Source: Miltoncostaea sp963823515
GTDB lineage: Bacteria > Actinomycetota > Thermoleophilia > Miltoncostaeales > Miltoncostaeaceae
Assembly (NCBI GenBank): GCA_963823515.1
Contig: CAWGMB010000019.1
Span: 434,001-498,000, forward strand
Direction: 5' to 3'
DNA length: 64,000 nt
The notes beneath the pieces were generated by a model. It was not told the origin of the DNA. It searched no databases and was given only the letters and a program-made list of their open reading frames with translations. The translations under genes and the position numbers were made by a program. This document shows, piece after piece, positions 7,807 through 16,234 of this stretch (its first letter is position 1; the number at the start of each line of letters is the position of its first letter).

Positions 7807-8731
7807 CCCTCCGCGTCGGCGTCGTCCCCGCCCCGGTGCGCGACACCCCGCGCCACATCGCCCTGGCCGAGGAGCTCGGCTTCGCCTCGGCCTGGGTCTA
7901 CGACTCGCCGCTGCTCTACCACGACCCCTTCGCCACCCTCGCCCGGGCGGCCGACCGCACGAGCCGGATCGGCCTGGGCGTGGGCGTCGTGGTGCCGGGC
8001 TTGCGCGCGCCGGTCGCCACCGTGGCGGCGCTGCGCACGCTCTCGTCGCTGGCGCCGGGCCGCGTGACCCTGGCCGTGGGCGCGGGCTTCACGGGGCGCT
8101 TCACGCTGGGCCTCGGCCCGGTGCGCCTGTCGCGCCTCGCGCGCGAGATCGACGACATCCGCGGCCTCCTGGCCGGGGAGGAGCGGATCCATCCCGAGGG
8201 CGGCCGGCCGGTGCGCGACATGCCGGTGCCCGGCGCTGAGGGCGCCGGGACGGTGCCGCTCTACGCCTCCTGCCGCGGGCTGAAGGCCCAGGCCCTCGCG
8301 CGGGAGCGCGGCGACGGGGCGATGACCGGGATCCTCTATCCCGGGGCCTCGCCACGCTGCGGGCGGCGATGGGGCCCGTGGTGGCGGTGGCGTTCCACGC
8401 CTTCGCCGAGCAGCCCTGGCGCCTCGAGGGCCTCGAGGCGGCGCTGCAGGAGCGCGCGGCCGGCTACATCGCGGCGGTGAGCGCGGCGTATCCCGCCGAA
8501 CGGCGCCACCAGATCCTCCACCGGGGCCACCTGATGGAGCTGACCCTCCCCGAGGGTGACGTGGTGATCGATGCCGGCACGATCGGGGCCCTGTCGTTCA
8601 CGGGCACCGCGGAGGGCCTCCGCGAGCGCGCCGCGCGGCTCGCGGCCGACGGCGTCACCGAGCTCGCCGTGCAGCCGGGGGGCGACGTCCCACAGGAGCT
8701 GCGGCGCCCGGCCGCAGCCCTCCTCACCTAG
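7803..8731 (+). pseudogene. LLM-class F420/FMN-dependent oxidoreductase, frameshifted
   Basis: TIM-barrel luciferase-like oxidoreductase of about 308 residues if restored. The N-terminal two thirds (MTLRVGVVPAPV through GAMTGILYPG) runs in one frame to about 8345. The C-terminal third (LATLRAAMGPVVAV to the TAG at 8731) continues in another. One base lost or gained in the CCCGGGGCC run at 8340-8348 explains the switch. Both halves look conserved, with normal codon bias, so a sequencing error in a G/C run is as likely as a real mutation. It is translationally coupled to the exporter upstream. Confidence 0.75.
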
Positions 8732-8820
8732 CGTCGCGAGCCGGAAATCGCCTGGCGGTTCGCGGCTGCCTCGCGGGAGATTCTCTCGGGAACCGCATGA
8801 CCTCCGGCTCGCGACACTAG
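8728..8820. repeat. 93-bp inverted-repeat element between convergent genes
   Basis: Arms at 8728-8745 (CTAGCGTCGCGAGCCGGA) and 8803-8820 are complementary over 18 bases with one mismatch. A second stem GCGGTTC/GAACCGC (8755-8761, 8790-8796) lies inside. Each arm ends in CTAG and supplies the TAG stop of the gene reading into it (LLM gene from the left, hydrolase from the right). It is probably a bidirectional terminator, but the terminal repeats also resemble a small MITE-like element. Confidence 0.6.
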
Positions 8821-9458
8821 ACCGGGGTCGCCAGCCAGGCGGAGGCGGCGTCCAGATCGTCCTGCCCGAGGCCGTGTCCGCGCTCCGACCAGTGCTCGGT
8901 GACGTCCGCGCCGCGCTGCCGCAACGTCGCGGCGAGGGTCCGCGCCATCGGCGCGGGGATCATCGCGTCGCCCTCGCCGGCGGCGATCAGCACGCGCACG
9001 TCGCCCATGTGCAGATCCTCGGGCGCCTGCGCCGGCAGCAGACCGCGCAGGAGCACCGCCCCGTGCAGGAGCCCGGGGTGGCGCAGCAGCAGAGCGGTGG
9101 CGGCGTTGGCGCCGTTCGAGTAGCCGACGGCGTAGAGCCTGCTGGTGCCGAGGCCGTACTCCAGGAGAGCCGCGCGCACGAAGGCGGCCAGCTCGTCGAT
9201 GCGCTCCTCGAGGTCGGGGAAGCGGAAGGGATCCTCCGGCGTGCGGCTGAAGAAGCGGGCCATCCCGCCCTCGCTCACCCTCCCCCGCGGCGCGATCAGC
9301 GCGGCACCGGGCGCGAGCGAGCGGCCGAGATGGATCATCTCCCGCTCGTCGCCACCCGTCCCGTGCAGCATCAGCAGCGCGGGCAGCGACCCGTCGCCCG
9401 GCGCGGCCTGGTGGCTCCAGCCCGTCACGATCGACGCGCTCTCGTGGGGAGTGGTCAC
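8817..9458 (-). CDS. Phospholipase/carboxylesterase-family hydrolase (MhqD-like)
   Basis: 213-residue alpha/beta hydrolase. The oxyanion strand is LMLHGTGGDE, the nucleophile elbow GYSNGA, the acid lies in GEGDAMIP and the His in RGHGL. It closely resembles MhqD, which pairs with the ring-cleaving dioxygenase MhqO in quinone and hydroquinone resistance. Its GTG overlaps the TGA of the MhqO-like gene, so the pair is one operon under the duplicated operator at 10412-10456. Cytosolic; natural substrate unproven. Confidence 0.82.
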   Translation of the reverse strand: MTTPHESASIVTGWSHQAAPGDGSLPALLMLHGTGGDEREMIHLGRSLAPGAALIAPRGRVSEGGMARFFSRTPEDPFRFPDLEERIDELAAFVRAALLEYGLGTSRLYAVGYSNGANAATALLLRHPGLLHGAVLLRGLLPAQAPEDLHMGDVRVLIAAGEGDAMIPAPMARTLAATLRQRGADVTEHWSERGHGLGQDDLDAASAWLATPV

Positions 9459-10390
9459 GGGCCGCCCACCGGCGTCGGCCAGCCGGCGCGCGGGTCGCCG
9501 AGCGGGGTGAGCCGCGACTCCACCTCGGCCCGGTGGGGCTCGAGCCAGCTCGGCAGGATCACCCGCGACCCCAGCTCCTCGAGCGGCATGTCCCGGGTGA
9601 ACCCCGGCCCGTCGTCGGCGATCTCGTAGAGCACCCCGCTCGGCTCCCGGAAGTAGATCGAGTGGAAGTAGTAGCGGTCGATCACGCGCGTCGCGCCCAC
9701 GCGCGCCTCCTGCATGCGCCGGTCCCAGAGCGGGTGCTCGGCGACGCTGGTGCCCCAGGCCACGTGGTGCACCGTGCCCGCGCCCTGCAGCGCGCGCTCG
9801 GCCGGGGGCGGGTCGAACGTGATCGTGCCACCGCGATGCTCGCCGCGCAGATCCCAGGTGGAGTCGCCGACGGGCCGCGCGCCGAGCACGTCCTCCAGCA
9901 GCCGGCCGCTGCGCTCGGGCGAGCCGTACGCCCGCACGGCGACGAACCCGCCGATCGCGTGCGCGTCCGGGATCTCCGGGTGGCGCGCGCGCAGCGGCTC
10001 GTCGGCCGTGTCGGCCGCCAGCTCGTGGCCGATCCCTTCGGGGTCGGCGAAGCGCAGCGCCCCGTCGGCGACCCGCTGAGTGGCGACCCCCTCGGCGCCC
10101 AGGCGGCGCTCCCAGAAGTCGAGGGCCTCGGGCGAGCCCACCCGCGACACGATGCGGTGGACCATGCCGCGGCCCGCCCGCCCCCGCGGGGCGCCCGGGT
10201 ACTCGAAGAAGGTCAGCTCCGCGCCCGGCGAGCCCTGCTCGTCGGCGTAGAAGAGGTGGTAGACCGACGGATCGTCCTGGTTGACGGTCTTGGCCGTCAG
10301 CCTCAGCCCGAGCACCCGCGTGTAGAAGTCCAGGTTCGCCGGGGCGTCGCCGGTGATCGCGCTGATGTGGTGGATGCCCTCGAGCCGCAT
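9455..10390 (-). CDS. Ring-cleaving dioxygenase, VOC family (MhqO-like)
   Basis: 311 residues made of two vicinal-oxygen-chelate modules. The N-terminal module begins GIHHISAITG (first metal His) and the second contains VHHVAWGTS and an EPSGVLYEIADDGPGF strand with the metal Glu. This matches MhqO/LinE-type hydroquinone dioxygenases rather than lactoylglutathione lyase. ATG 10390 is preceded by AAGGGAG. It is first in an operon with the MhqD-like hydrolase. The likely role is ring opening of toxic quinols, induced by quinones through a MarR-like repressor that is not encoded in this window. Confidence 0.85.
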   Translation of the reverse strand: MRLEGIHHISAITGDAPANLDFYTRVLGLRLTAKTVNQDDPSVYHLFYADEQGSPGAELTFFEYPGAPRGRAGRGMVHRIVSRVGSPEALDFWERRLGAEGVATQRVADGALRFADPEGIGHELAADTADEPLRARHPEIPDAHAIGGFVAVRAYGSPERSGRLLEDVLGARPVGDSTWDLRGEHRGGTITFDPPPAERALQGAGTVHHVAWGTSVAEHPLWDRRMQEARVGATRVIDRYYFHSIYFREPSGVLYEIADDGPGFTRDMPLEELGSRVILPSWLEPHRAEVESRLTPLGDPRAGWPTPVGGP

Positions 10391-10411
10391 GCCGCGCTCC
10401 CTTCGATGTTC

Positions 10412-10456
10412 GTTTGCGCACGCAACTATATGCCCACCTGTTTGCACGCGCAACTA
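10412..10456 (-). promoter_or_regulatory. mhqO-like promoter with duplicated palindromic operator
   Basis: Two 17-bp direct repeats, GTTTGCGCACGCAACTA (10412-10428) and GTTTGCACGCGCAACTA (10440-10456), start 28 bp apart. Each contains a TTGCG/CGCAA-type inverted repeat. On the minus strand the upstream copy supplies the -35 TTGCGC (10448-10453) and the downstream copy the -10 TATAGT (10425-10430), with an ideal 17-bp spacer. A repressor bound at both copies would cover the core promoter. A MarR-family regulator (MhqR-like) is the expected partner. Confidence 0.75.
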
Positions 10457-10533
10457 CCGTGGCCACGCCCCGCAGGCCGGCACGGCACGGCCGCATCGTC
10501 GCATGCGGCGCGGAAGCCGCTACCCTCCCTCGG

Positions 10534-11553
10534 ATGGATCGCGCCGCACTCACCTCGCTTCTGGCCGAATGGGGCCAGCCCGCCTACCGCGCCCGGCAGG
10601 CCATCGAGGCCCAGCGCTCGGGCGCCGACGGGTGGTCGCAGGTCAGCACGCTGCCCGCCGCGCTGCGCGAGCGCCTCGAGGAGTCGCTGCCCTTCTGGGC
10701 ACTCACGCCGGACGCCCGCGTCGAGTCGCGCGACGGCACGGTCAAGTGGGGTCTGCGGGCCGGCGACGGGGCGGTGGTGGAGGCGGTGCTGATCGCCCAC
10801 GCCGAGGGCCGGCGCACCGTCTGCGTGTCGAGCCAGGTCGGCTGCGCCCTCGGGTGCAAGTTCTGCGCCACCGGCGCCATGGGCCCCGGACGCAACCTGA
10901 CGGCGTCGGAGATCGTCGACCAGGTGGTGCTCGCCGGGCGCGAGTCGGAGTCGCAGGGCGCCCGCCTGACCAACGTCGTCTTCATGGGCATGGGTGAGCC
11001 GATGCAGAACCTCGACGCCGTGCTCGACGCGTGCGGCACGATCAACCACCCCGAGGGCATCGGCATCTCGGCGCGGCGCATCGCCATCTCCACGGTGGGC
11101 TGGGTGCCCGGCATCGCCTCCCTGGCCGAGCACCCCCTGCCGGTGCGCCTGGCGATCTCGCTCCACGCCGCCGACGACTCCACTCGCACGTCGCTCATGC
11201 CGATCAACGTGCGCTACCCGATCGCGAGCCTGCTCGCGGCGTGCCGGCGCTACTGCGACACGACGGGCCGGCGCGTGTTCATCGAGTACCTCCTGCTGGA
11301 GGGCATCAACGACTCCACCGCGGACGCGCGTCGCCTCGCCCGGCTGCTGCGCGACGGCCGCTTTCACGTGAACCTGATCGAGTACAACGCCACCAGCGGC
11401 CCCTACGCGGGAAGCTCCTACGGCCGGCGCGAGGTCTTCATGCGCGCCCTGGCCGAGCTCGGGCTCGAGGCGTCGGTGCGCCGCTCGCGCGGCGCGGACG
11501 TCGCCGCCGCGTGTGGCCAGCTGGCCCGGAGCAGCCGGACCCCGGTGGCCTGA
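10534..11553 (+). CDS. rlmN: Dual-specificity 23S rRNA/tRNA adenine C2-methyltransferase
   Basis: 339-residue radical SAM enzyme that methylates C2 of A2503 in 23S rRNA and A37 in some tRNAs. The 4Fe-4S cysteines are C104, C108 and C111 in CALGCKFC. The SAM-binding stretch is GMGEPMQN, and the mechanistic C-terminal cysteine is C327 in AAACGQ. Start ATG 10534 follows TACCCT (10521-10526) by seven bases, so it is probably leaderless; longer upstream ORFs run through the mhqO operators and are rejected. It is monocistronic. Confidence 0.95.
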   Translation: MDRAALTSLLAEWGQPAYRARQAIEAQRSGADGWSQVSTLPAALRERLEESLPFWALTPDARVESRDGTVKWGLRAGDGAVVEAVLIAHAEGRRTVCVSSQVGCALGCKFCATGAMGPGRNLTASEIVDQVVLAGRESESQGARLTNVVFMGMGEPMQNLDAVLDACGTINHPEGIGISARRIAISTVGWVPGIASLAEHPLPVRLAISLHAADDSTRTSLMPINVRYPIASLLAACRRYCDTTGRRVFIEYLLLEGINDSTADARRLARLLRDGRFHVNLIEYNATSGPYAGSSYGRREVFMRALAELGLEASVRRSRGADVAAACGQLARSSRTPVA

Positions 11554-11572
11554 GGGGAGGCGATCCGGCCGC

Positions 11573-12042
11573 TCAGATCGAGCAGGCCGCCAGCGCTGCG
11601 AAGTACTCCTCCTCGTCGGGGATCTGGCCCGGGTTGTCCGTGTGGGAAACGCCCCGCACGATGCCGCCCTTGTCGATCACGAAGCTCGCCCCGCCCGAGA
11701 ACCCGTTCTGGTCGCGGTAGACGCCGTAGGCCCGGCTGACCGCTCCCTTGGGCTCGAAGTCGGCCAGCAGGACCGCGCCGGTGAGCCCGATCTCCTGGGC
11801 GGACTTCCCCTGGACGTAGCGCGAGCCGACCGAGATGCCGAGCACCTGGGCGTCGCTCTGCGAGTAGCGCCCCGAGCTGTTCCGGACCTGGGTCAGCTGC
11901 GTCGTGCAGTCGCCGCTGAACGCGAGCGGAGAGAAGAGAGGACGACGTTCTTCCTCCCCCGGAGCGACGAGAGCGTGGCGTTCTCGTCGTCGGGGTACTT
12001 GAGGGTGAAGTCGGGGGCCTCCTGGCCGACCTCGACCGCCAT
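11573..12042 (-). pseudogene. AhpE-like peroxiredoxin, frameshifted
   Basis: Thiol peroxidase of about 155 residues if restored. The start MAVEVGQEAPDFTL has a good AAGGAG ribosome-binding site. The frame then fails near 11935 at LRGRKNVVL and would read a stop. In the next frame the sequence continues FSPLAFSGDCTTQLTQV, which carries the peroxidatic Cys, and runs intact to the TGA at 11573. One missing T in the CTCTCTTCTCTCC run (minus strand) restores the reading. A sequencing error is likely because both halves are well conserved. Convergent with rlmN. Confidence 0.75.
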
Positions 12043-12131
12043 GCCGTCTCCTTCCCGGGGGATCGAATCACGGAGAGGCTAGACGCCTCCGTCCGCTGCG
12101 CGCCCGGGGCCGGGGCGCTAACGTCCGGCGC

Positions 12132-12341
12132 GTGCCGGAGCCCAGCGAGAAGCCCCGCCGGTCCGCCCGCCCCCCCGAGAACGGCTGGGAGTTCGGAGCA
12201 GGCGGGCTCACCAAGGCTGCGTGGGGGATCCTCACGATCCTCCTGGTGGCCCTCGGGGTTCTGCTGTTGGTGAGCGGCTACACCGGTTACGGCGGGATCA
12301 TCCTGATCCTCGCCGCCGCCGCCGCGGTCAACCTGCTCTGA
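12132..12341 (+). CDS. Small two-helix membrane protein
   Basis: 69 residues: a Pro/Arg-rich cytoplasmic head, then two adjacent hydrophobic segments (about residues 29-47 and 51-69) joined by a GYTGYG turn. No family assigned. GTG 12132 lies seven bases after TAACGT (12119-12124), consistent with a leaderless mRNA. Confidence 0.6.
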   Translation: MPEPSEKPRRSARPPENGWEFGAGGLTKAAWGILTILLVALGVLLLVSGYTGYGGIILILAAAAAVNLL

Positions 12342-12571
12342 GGGCGGATCCGACGCGAGCCGACGACGCATCCCGGCCGGGCGCCGGCGCGCCCGCGCCA
12401 CCCGCCGCCGAGGCGCTCGCGCACGCGCTGCGCACGGCGCTGCCCGACGCCGACCCCTTCGAGATCGGCGCCGACGAGCTCGCGCGGGCCGTGGCCGAGG
12501 CCGGCGTGGACCCGGCCGACGACGCGCTGGTCGCGGCCGCCCTCGTCGCCTGGGAGTCCCTCATCGCCTAG
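12338..12571 (+). CDS. Possible small hypothetical protein, start uncertain
   Basis: An acidic, Ala-rich reading frame of about 77 residues ending in a well-formed alpha-helical segment (AEALAHALRTAL through VAAALVAWESLIA). Codon bias fits a real gene, but no ATG, GTG or TTG is available. The only candidate is a CTG that overlaps the TGA of the preceding gene. It may be a genuine CTG start, or a frameshift may have hidden the start. No function known. Confidence 0.35.
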   Translation: MRADPTRADDASRPGAGAPAPPAAEALAHALRTALPDADPFEIGADELARAVAEAGVDPADDALVAAALVAWESLIA

Positions 12572-12648
12572 GCCGATTCGGCCGCCGGTCGGTAGCCGCC
12601 CGCCTCGGGGTCCGGCTAGGCTCGAGGGCAATCCGATCGGAGGGACGA

Positions 12649-13461
12649 ATGCGAAAGCTTCTGTGGGTGGTCCTGGCGGTTGCTCTGGCGCTCGGGCTGA
12701 CGGCATGTGGTGACGACGACGAGGGCGCTGCGGCGAGCGCACCCGCGACGACCTCCGCGGGTGCGGACCTCGGGCTGATCACGCCCGGCACGTTGACGGT
12801 TGCGAGCGACATCCCCTACAAGCCGTTCGAGTTCTTCGACCCGGGCTCCACCGACGCAAAGGGCTTCGACGTCGATCTGGTGAAGGCGATCGCGAAGACG
12901 ATCGGCATCACCGACGTCCAGTTCGTCGACCAGTCGTTCGACGGGATCATCCTGGCGATCAAGCAGGGCAAGTTCGACATGTCGGCGTCCTCGTGGACGA
13001 TCACCGCGGAGCGCGCGCAGCAGGTCGACTTCGGCGACCCGTACTTCAGCGCGAACCAGGCGATCCTCGTCCAGAAGGACTCGACCGTCACGAACCTGGA
13101 CGGCCTCAAGGACAAGACCATCGGGGCTCAGCGGGCGACCGTCGGCGCCGATCTCGCGGCGACCGTCCCCGGCGCGAAGGTGCTGCGCTACGACACGGCA
13201 GACGACGCGTTCAACGCCCTCGCGCAGGGGCGCGTGGACGCGGCGATCACCGACTATCCGGTGGTGGCCTATGCATCGGCGCAGAAGCCCTCCCTGAAGG
13301 TGGCTGCCGAGGTTCCGGGCAACCTCTCCCTGGGGCTCATGTTCCCCAAGGGCAGCACCGCCCTCAGGGACGCCTTCGACGAGGGGCTCGCGGCCATCAA
13401 GGCCGACGGCACCTACGATCAGATCTACGCCACGTGGTTCGGCGAGGCGCCCACGTCGTAG
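12649..13461 (+). CDS. Polar amino-acid ABC transporter, substrate-binding lipoprotein
   Basis: 270 residues. Signal peptide with lipobox LTAC, then a type 3 solute-binding fold: TLTVASDIPYKPFEF, GFDVDLVKAIAK and DFGDPYFSANQ are typical of glutamine, arginine or cystine binding proteins (SBP_bac_3). ATG 12649 has GGAGGG upstream, and TAGGCT at 12617-12622 is a possible -10. It heads an operon with the permease and ATPase that follow. Ligand specificity cannot be fixed from sequence. Confidence 0.92.
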   Translation: MRKLLWVVLAVALALGLTACGDDDEGAAASAPATTSAGADLGLITPGTLTVASDIPYKPFEFFDPGSTDAKGFDVDLVKAIAKTIGITDVQFVDQSFDGIILAIKQGKFDMSASSWTITAERAQQVDFGDPYFSANQAILVQKDSTVTNLDGLKDKTIGAQRATVGADLAATVPGAKVLRYDTADDAFNALAQGRVDAAITDYPVVAYASAQKPSLKVAAEVPGNLSLGLMFPKGSTALRDAFDEGLAAIKADGTYDQIYATWFGEAPTS

Positions 13462-13492
13462 CGGCGTAACGGACGACAGGAGCGGCGCGCCG

Positions 13493-14233
13493 GTGGACCA
13501 GTTCGTCAACCAGTACTTCGACTGGTCCTCGGCGCGCCCCTACCTGCCGGACCTCGCGCGGGGCTTCTGGGTGACCATCCAGATCGCCGTGCTCGCCGAG
13601 ATCCTCTGCCTGTCGCTCGGGATGGTGCTCGCCGTGGCACGTCAGGCGGGCCGCGGCGCGCGCACCCGCACGGGCAGGGCCGCCGGCGCCGTCGTGCGCG
13701 TGCTCGCCGTGATCTACATCAACTTCTTCCGCGCCGTCCCGGCGCTGCTCGTGCTGCTGCTCATGGCCGGCAGCTTCCCGTTCCTGCCGTTCCCGGTGGT
13801 CAGCGACCTGACCACCTTCCAGATCGCGTTCATCGGCCTCGGGCTTACATACGCGGCCTACATCGCCGAGGTCTACCGGGCGGGCATCGAGTCGGTCGAC
13901 CGCGGCCAGACCGAGGCGGCCCGCAGCCTGGGGATGGGGCCGGGGCTGACCATGCGCCTCATCGTCCTGCCCCAGGCGGTGCGCCGGGTGCTGCCGCCGC
14001 TGATGAACGACTTCATCGCCCTCACCAAGGACGTCGCGCTCGTCAGCGTCATCGCGGTCCCCGACGTCGTGTCCGCCGCGCGCGACGCGCAGTCGGTCAC
14101 CTTCAACTCGTCGACGCTCATCGTCGCCGCCGCGTTCTACCTGGCCTTCACGCTCCCGCTGATCTGGCTGCTCGATCAGGTCATCGCCCGCGAGACGCGG
14201 CGCACCAGCCGTGGGGGGGTCATCGCCCCGTGA
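13493..14233 (+). CDS. Polar amino-acid ABC transporter permease (HEQRO type)
   Basis: 246 residues with about five membrane segments. The cytoplasmic EAA loop (TEAARSLGMGPGLTMRLIVLPQA) couples to the ATPase. The length and the FFRAVPALLVLLL segment are typical of His/Glu/Gln/Arg/opine permeases; a single permease gene implies a homodimer. GTG 13493 has AGGAG upstream. It overlaps the ATPase gene by 4 bp. Confidence 0.92.
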   Translation: MDQFVNQYFDWSSARPYLPDLARGFWVTIQIAVLAEILCLSLGMVLAVARQAGRGARTRTGRAAGAVVRVLAVIYINFFRAVPALLVLLLMAGSFPFLPFPVVSDLTTFQIAFIGLGLTYAAYIAEVYRAGIESVDRGQTEAARSLGMGPGLTMRLIVLPQAVRRVLPPLMNDFIALTKDVALVSVIAVPDVVSAARDAQSVTFNSSTLIVAAAFYLAFTLPLIWLLDQVIARETRRTSRGGVIAP

Positions 14234-14958
14234 CGACGATCCGGGCCCAGGGGCTCGTGAAGCGGTACGGCGACAACACGGTGCTCGACGGGGTCGACCT
14301 CGAGGTCGGCGAGGGCGAGGTGGTCTGCGTGATCGGCCCGTCCGGGTCCGGGAAGTCGACCCTCCTGCGCTGCCTCAACCTGCTCGAGATCCCCACCGAA
14401 GGGCGCGTTTTCCTGGGTGACGAGGAGCTGACCGACCCCGATTGCTCCGTCGATGCCGTGCGGCGCCGCGTGGGGATGGTCTTCCAGTCGTTCAACCTCT
14501 TCCCGCACCGCACGGTTCTCGACAACGTCGCGCTCGCCCCGATGAAGGTCCTGGGGGTCGACAGGGCGACGGCCCACGCGCGGGCGCGCGACCTGCTCGA
14601 GCGCGTCGGGCTCGCCGACCGGGCCGGCGAGCACCCCGCCCGCCTCTCCGGTGGCCAGCAGCAGCGGGTGGCGATCGCCCGTGCCCTCGCCATGGAGCCC
14701 GAGGCGATGCTCTTCGACGAGGTGACGAGCGCCCTCGACCCCGAGCTGGTGAAGGACGTCCTCGCGGTGATGCGCTCGCTCGCCGAGGGCGGCATGACGA
14801 TGGCCGTGGTCACTCACGAGATGGGCTTCGCCCGCGAGGTGGGCGACCGCGTCGCCTTCATGGACGGAGGCGTGATCGTGGAGCAGGGCGATCCGGCGCA
14901 GGTGCTGGAGGCCCCGCGCCAGGAGCGCACCCGGCGCTTCCTCTCGCGGGTCCTCTAG
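14230..14958 (+). CDS. Polar amino-acid ABC transporter ATP-binding protein
   Basis: 242 residues with Walker A GPSGSGKST, Q-loop FQSFNLFPH, signature LSGGQQQR, Walker B MLFDEV and the H-loop VTHEMGF. The sequence is GlnQ/HisP-like. GTG 14230 overlaps the permease stop. Its TAG (14956-14958) and the TAG of the convergent lipB gene share a single CTAG, so the two genes overlap by four bases. Confidence 0.93.
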   Translation: MTTIRAQGLVKRYGDNTVLDGVDLEVGEGEVVCVIGPSGSGKSTLLRCLNLLEIPTEGRVFLGDEELTDPDCSVDAVRRRVGMVFQSFNLFPHRTVLDNVALAPMKVLGVDRATAHARARDLLERVGLADRAGEHPARLSGGQQQRVAIARALAMEPEAMLFDEVTSALDPELVKDVLAVMRSLAEGGMTMAVVTHEMGFAREVGDRVAFMDGGVIVEQGDPAQVLEAPRQERTRRFLSRVL

Positions 14959-15650
14959 GCCGGCCGGCCGCGGGCCGGCGGGACCGGCACGAGGTCGTCG
15001 AGCTCGGCGGCCTCGAGGTGCAGGCCGAGCCGGTCGGCGATGCCCTCGGCCAGGGCCGCCTCGACCCGGACGCGGTCGGGGTCGCCCCCCTCGGCGGCGA
15101 TCGAGGTCGCCTCGACCCCCGGCGCGCCGCACGCGGTCATAACGCGGAACCACTCCAGGTCCGGATCGCGATTGAGCGCGAGGCCGTGGGTGGTGATCCC
15201 CCCGCTCACCCGGATGCCCACGCTGCCGAGCTTGCGCCCGCCCGCATAGAGGCCCATGGCGTCCCCGCCCGGCGCGGCCCCGGCCACGCCGGCCGCGTCG
15301 GCCATCGCACCGACAAGAGCCTCCACGAAGACCCGGACGCGCCGGCCCGCGCGCAGGTTGACGATCGCGTAGCCGACGCTCTGTCCCGGGCCGTGCCAGG
15401 TCATCTGGCCCCCGCGGTCGACCGTCGCGAAGGTCGCGCCCATGGCGGCGAGGGCCGCGTCGTCCAGGAAGAGGTCGGCGCGCGTGCCGTGGCGCCCGGC
15501 GGTGAACGTGGGCGGGTGCTCGAGGAGCCAGATCACGTCGGGCACGTCACCGCGCGCCCGGGCACCGGCCAGCGCCCGCTGGACGTCCCAGGCCCGCAGA
15601 TAGCCGATGCGCGCCGTCCGCACGACGACCGCCGCCCGCCGCCCGCTCAT
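14955..15650 (-). CDS. lipB: Lipoyl(octanoyl) transferase
   Basis: 231 residues. Transfers octanoate from acyl carrier protein to lipoyl domains, the first step of lipoate synthesis. The acyl-enzyme cysteine is Cys174 (TACGAPG) and the catalytic Lys is Lys140 (GGRKLGSVGIRV); the RGGQMTWHGPGQ and GLALN motifs are conserved. ATG 15650 overlaps the stop of the upstream GNAT gene. LipA is not in the window. The C-terminal tail is Pro/Arg-rich. Confidence 0.93.
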   Translation of the reverse strand: MSGRRAAVVVRTARIGYLRAWDVQRALAGARARGDVPDVIWLLEHPPTFTAGRHGTRADLFLDDAALAAMGATFATVDRGGQMTWHGPGQSVGYAIVNLRAGRRVRVFVEALVGAMADAAGVAGAAPGGDAMGLYAGGRKLGSVGIRVSGGITTHGLALNRDPDLEWFRVMTACGAPGVEATSIAAEGGDPDRVRVEAALAEGIADRLGLHLEAAELDDLVPVPPARGRPA

Positions 15651-16153
15651 CCGACCTCCAGGTGGCGCTCGACGATGGTCACGTCGCGCCATTCCCCCTC
15701 GCGCCGCGCGTGGGCGCGATGTGTTCCGACGGTGTGAAACCCGGCGCCGAGCGCGAGGGCGAGCCCGGCGGCGTTCTCCGGGAGGATCATCCCCACGAGC
15801 TTCCAGTAGCCGAACGCCGGCGCGGCGTCGGTCATCGCGTGGAGCATCCGCCGACCGACGCCGCGTCCGTGGCAGCGCTCGGCGACGTAGACCGTGTACT
15901 CGCCGACCCCCTCGTACCAGGAGCGATGCGAGAAGGGGGCGATCGCCGACCAGGCCACGACCTCCCGGTCGATCAGCCCGCACCACACCGGCGCCCGCTC
16001 GGGGCGGGCCGCCAGCCAGGCCCGTCGCTCGTCCTCGCCGTGCGGACCCGTGGCGAAGGTGGCGGTGCCCCTCGAGGCCGCTTCGTCGTAGATCGCGCCG
16101 ATTGCGCGCGCGTCACGTTGCTGGGCCGGGCGGATCACGAGCGACGTTGACAC
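15647..16153 (-). CDS. GNAT N-acetyltransferase, phosphinothricin-acetyltransferase-like
   Basis: 168 residues. The acetyl-CoA loop is GRGVGRRML, preceded by the strand TVYVAERCHG, and the N-terminal IRPAQQRDARAIGAIYDEA is typical of the PAT/MnaT group, which acetylates phosphinothricin, methionine sulfone or similar amino acids. GTG 16153 is eight bases after TAGAGT (16162-16167). It is cotranscribed with lipB through an ATGA overlap; the pairing does not reveal a shared function. Confidence 0.85.
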   Translation of the reverse strand: MSTSLVIRPAQQRDARAIGAIYDEAASRGTATFATGPHGEDERRAWLAARPERAPVWCGLIDREVVAWSAIAPFSHRSWYEGVGEYTVYVAERCHGRGVGRRMLHAMTDAAPAFGYWKLVGMILPENAAGLALALGAGFHTVGTHRAHARREGEWRDVTIVERHLEVG

Positions 16154-16234
16154 GATGGTTCACTCTAGTGTTCGATTAATGGCCCCAGGCGTAGTGACTG
16201 GCGCGTGCCCGCTGTGGTACGAACCTTCCGATAT

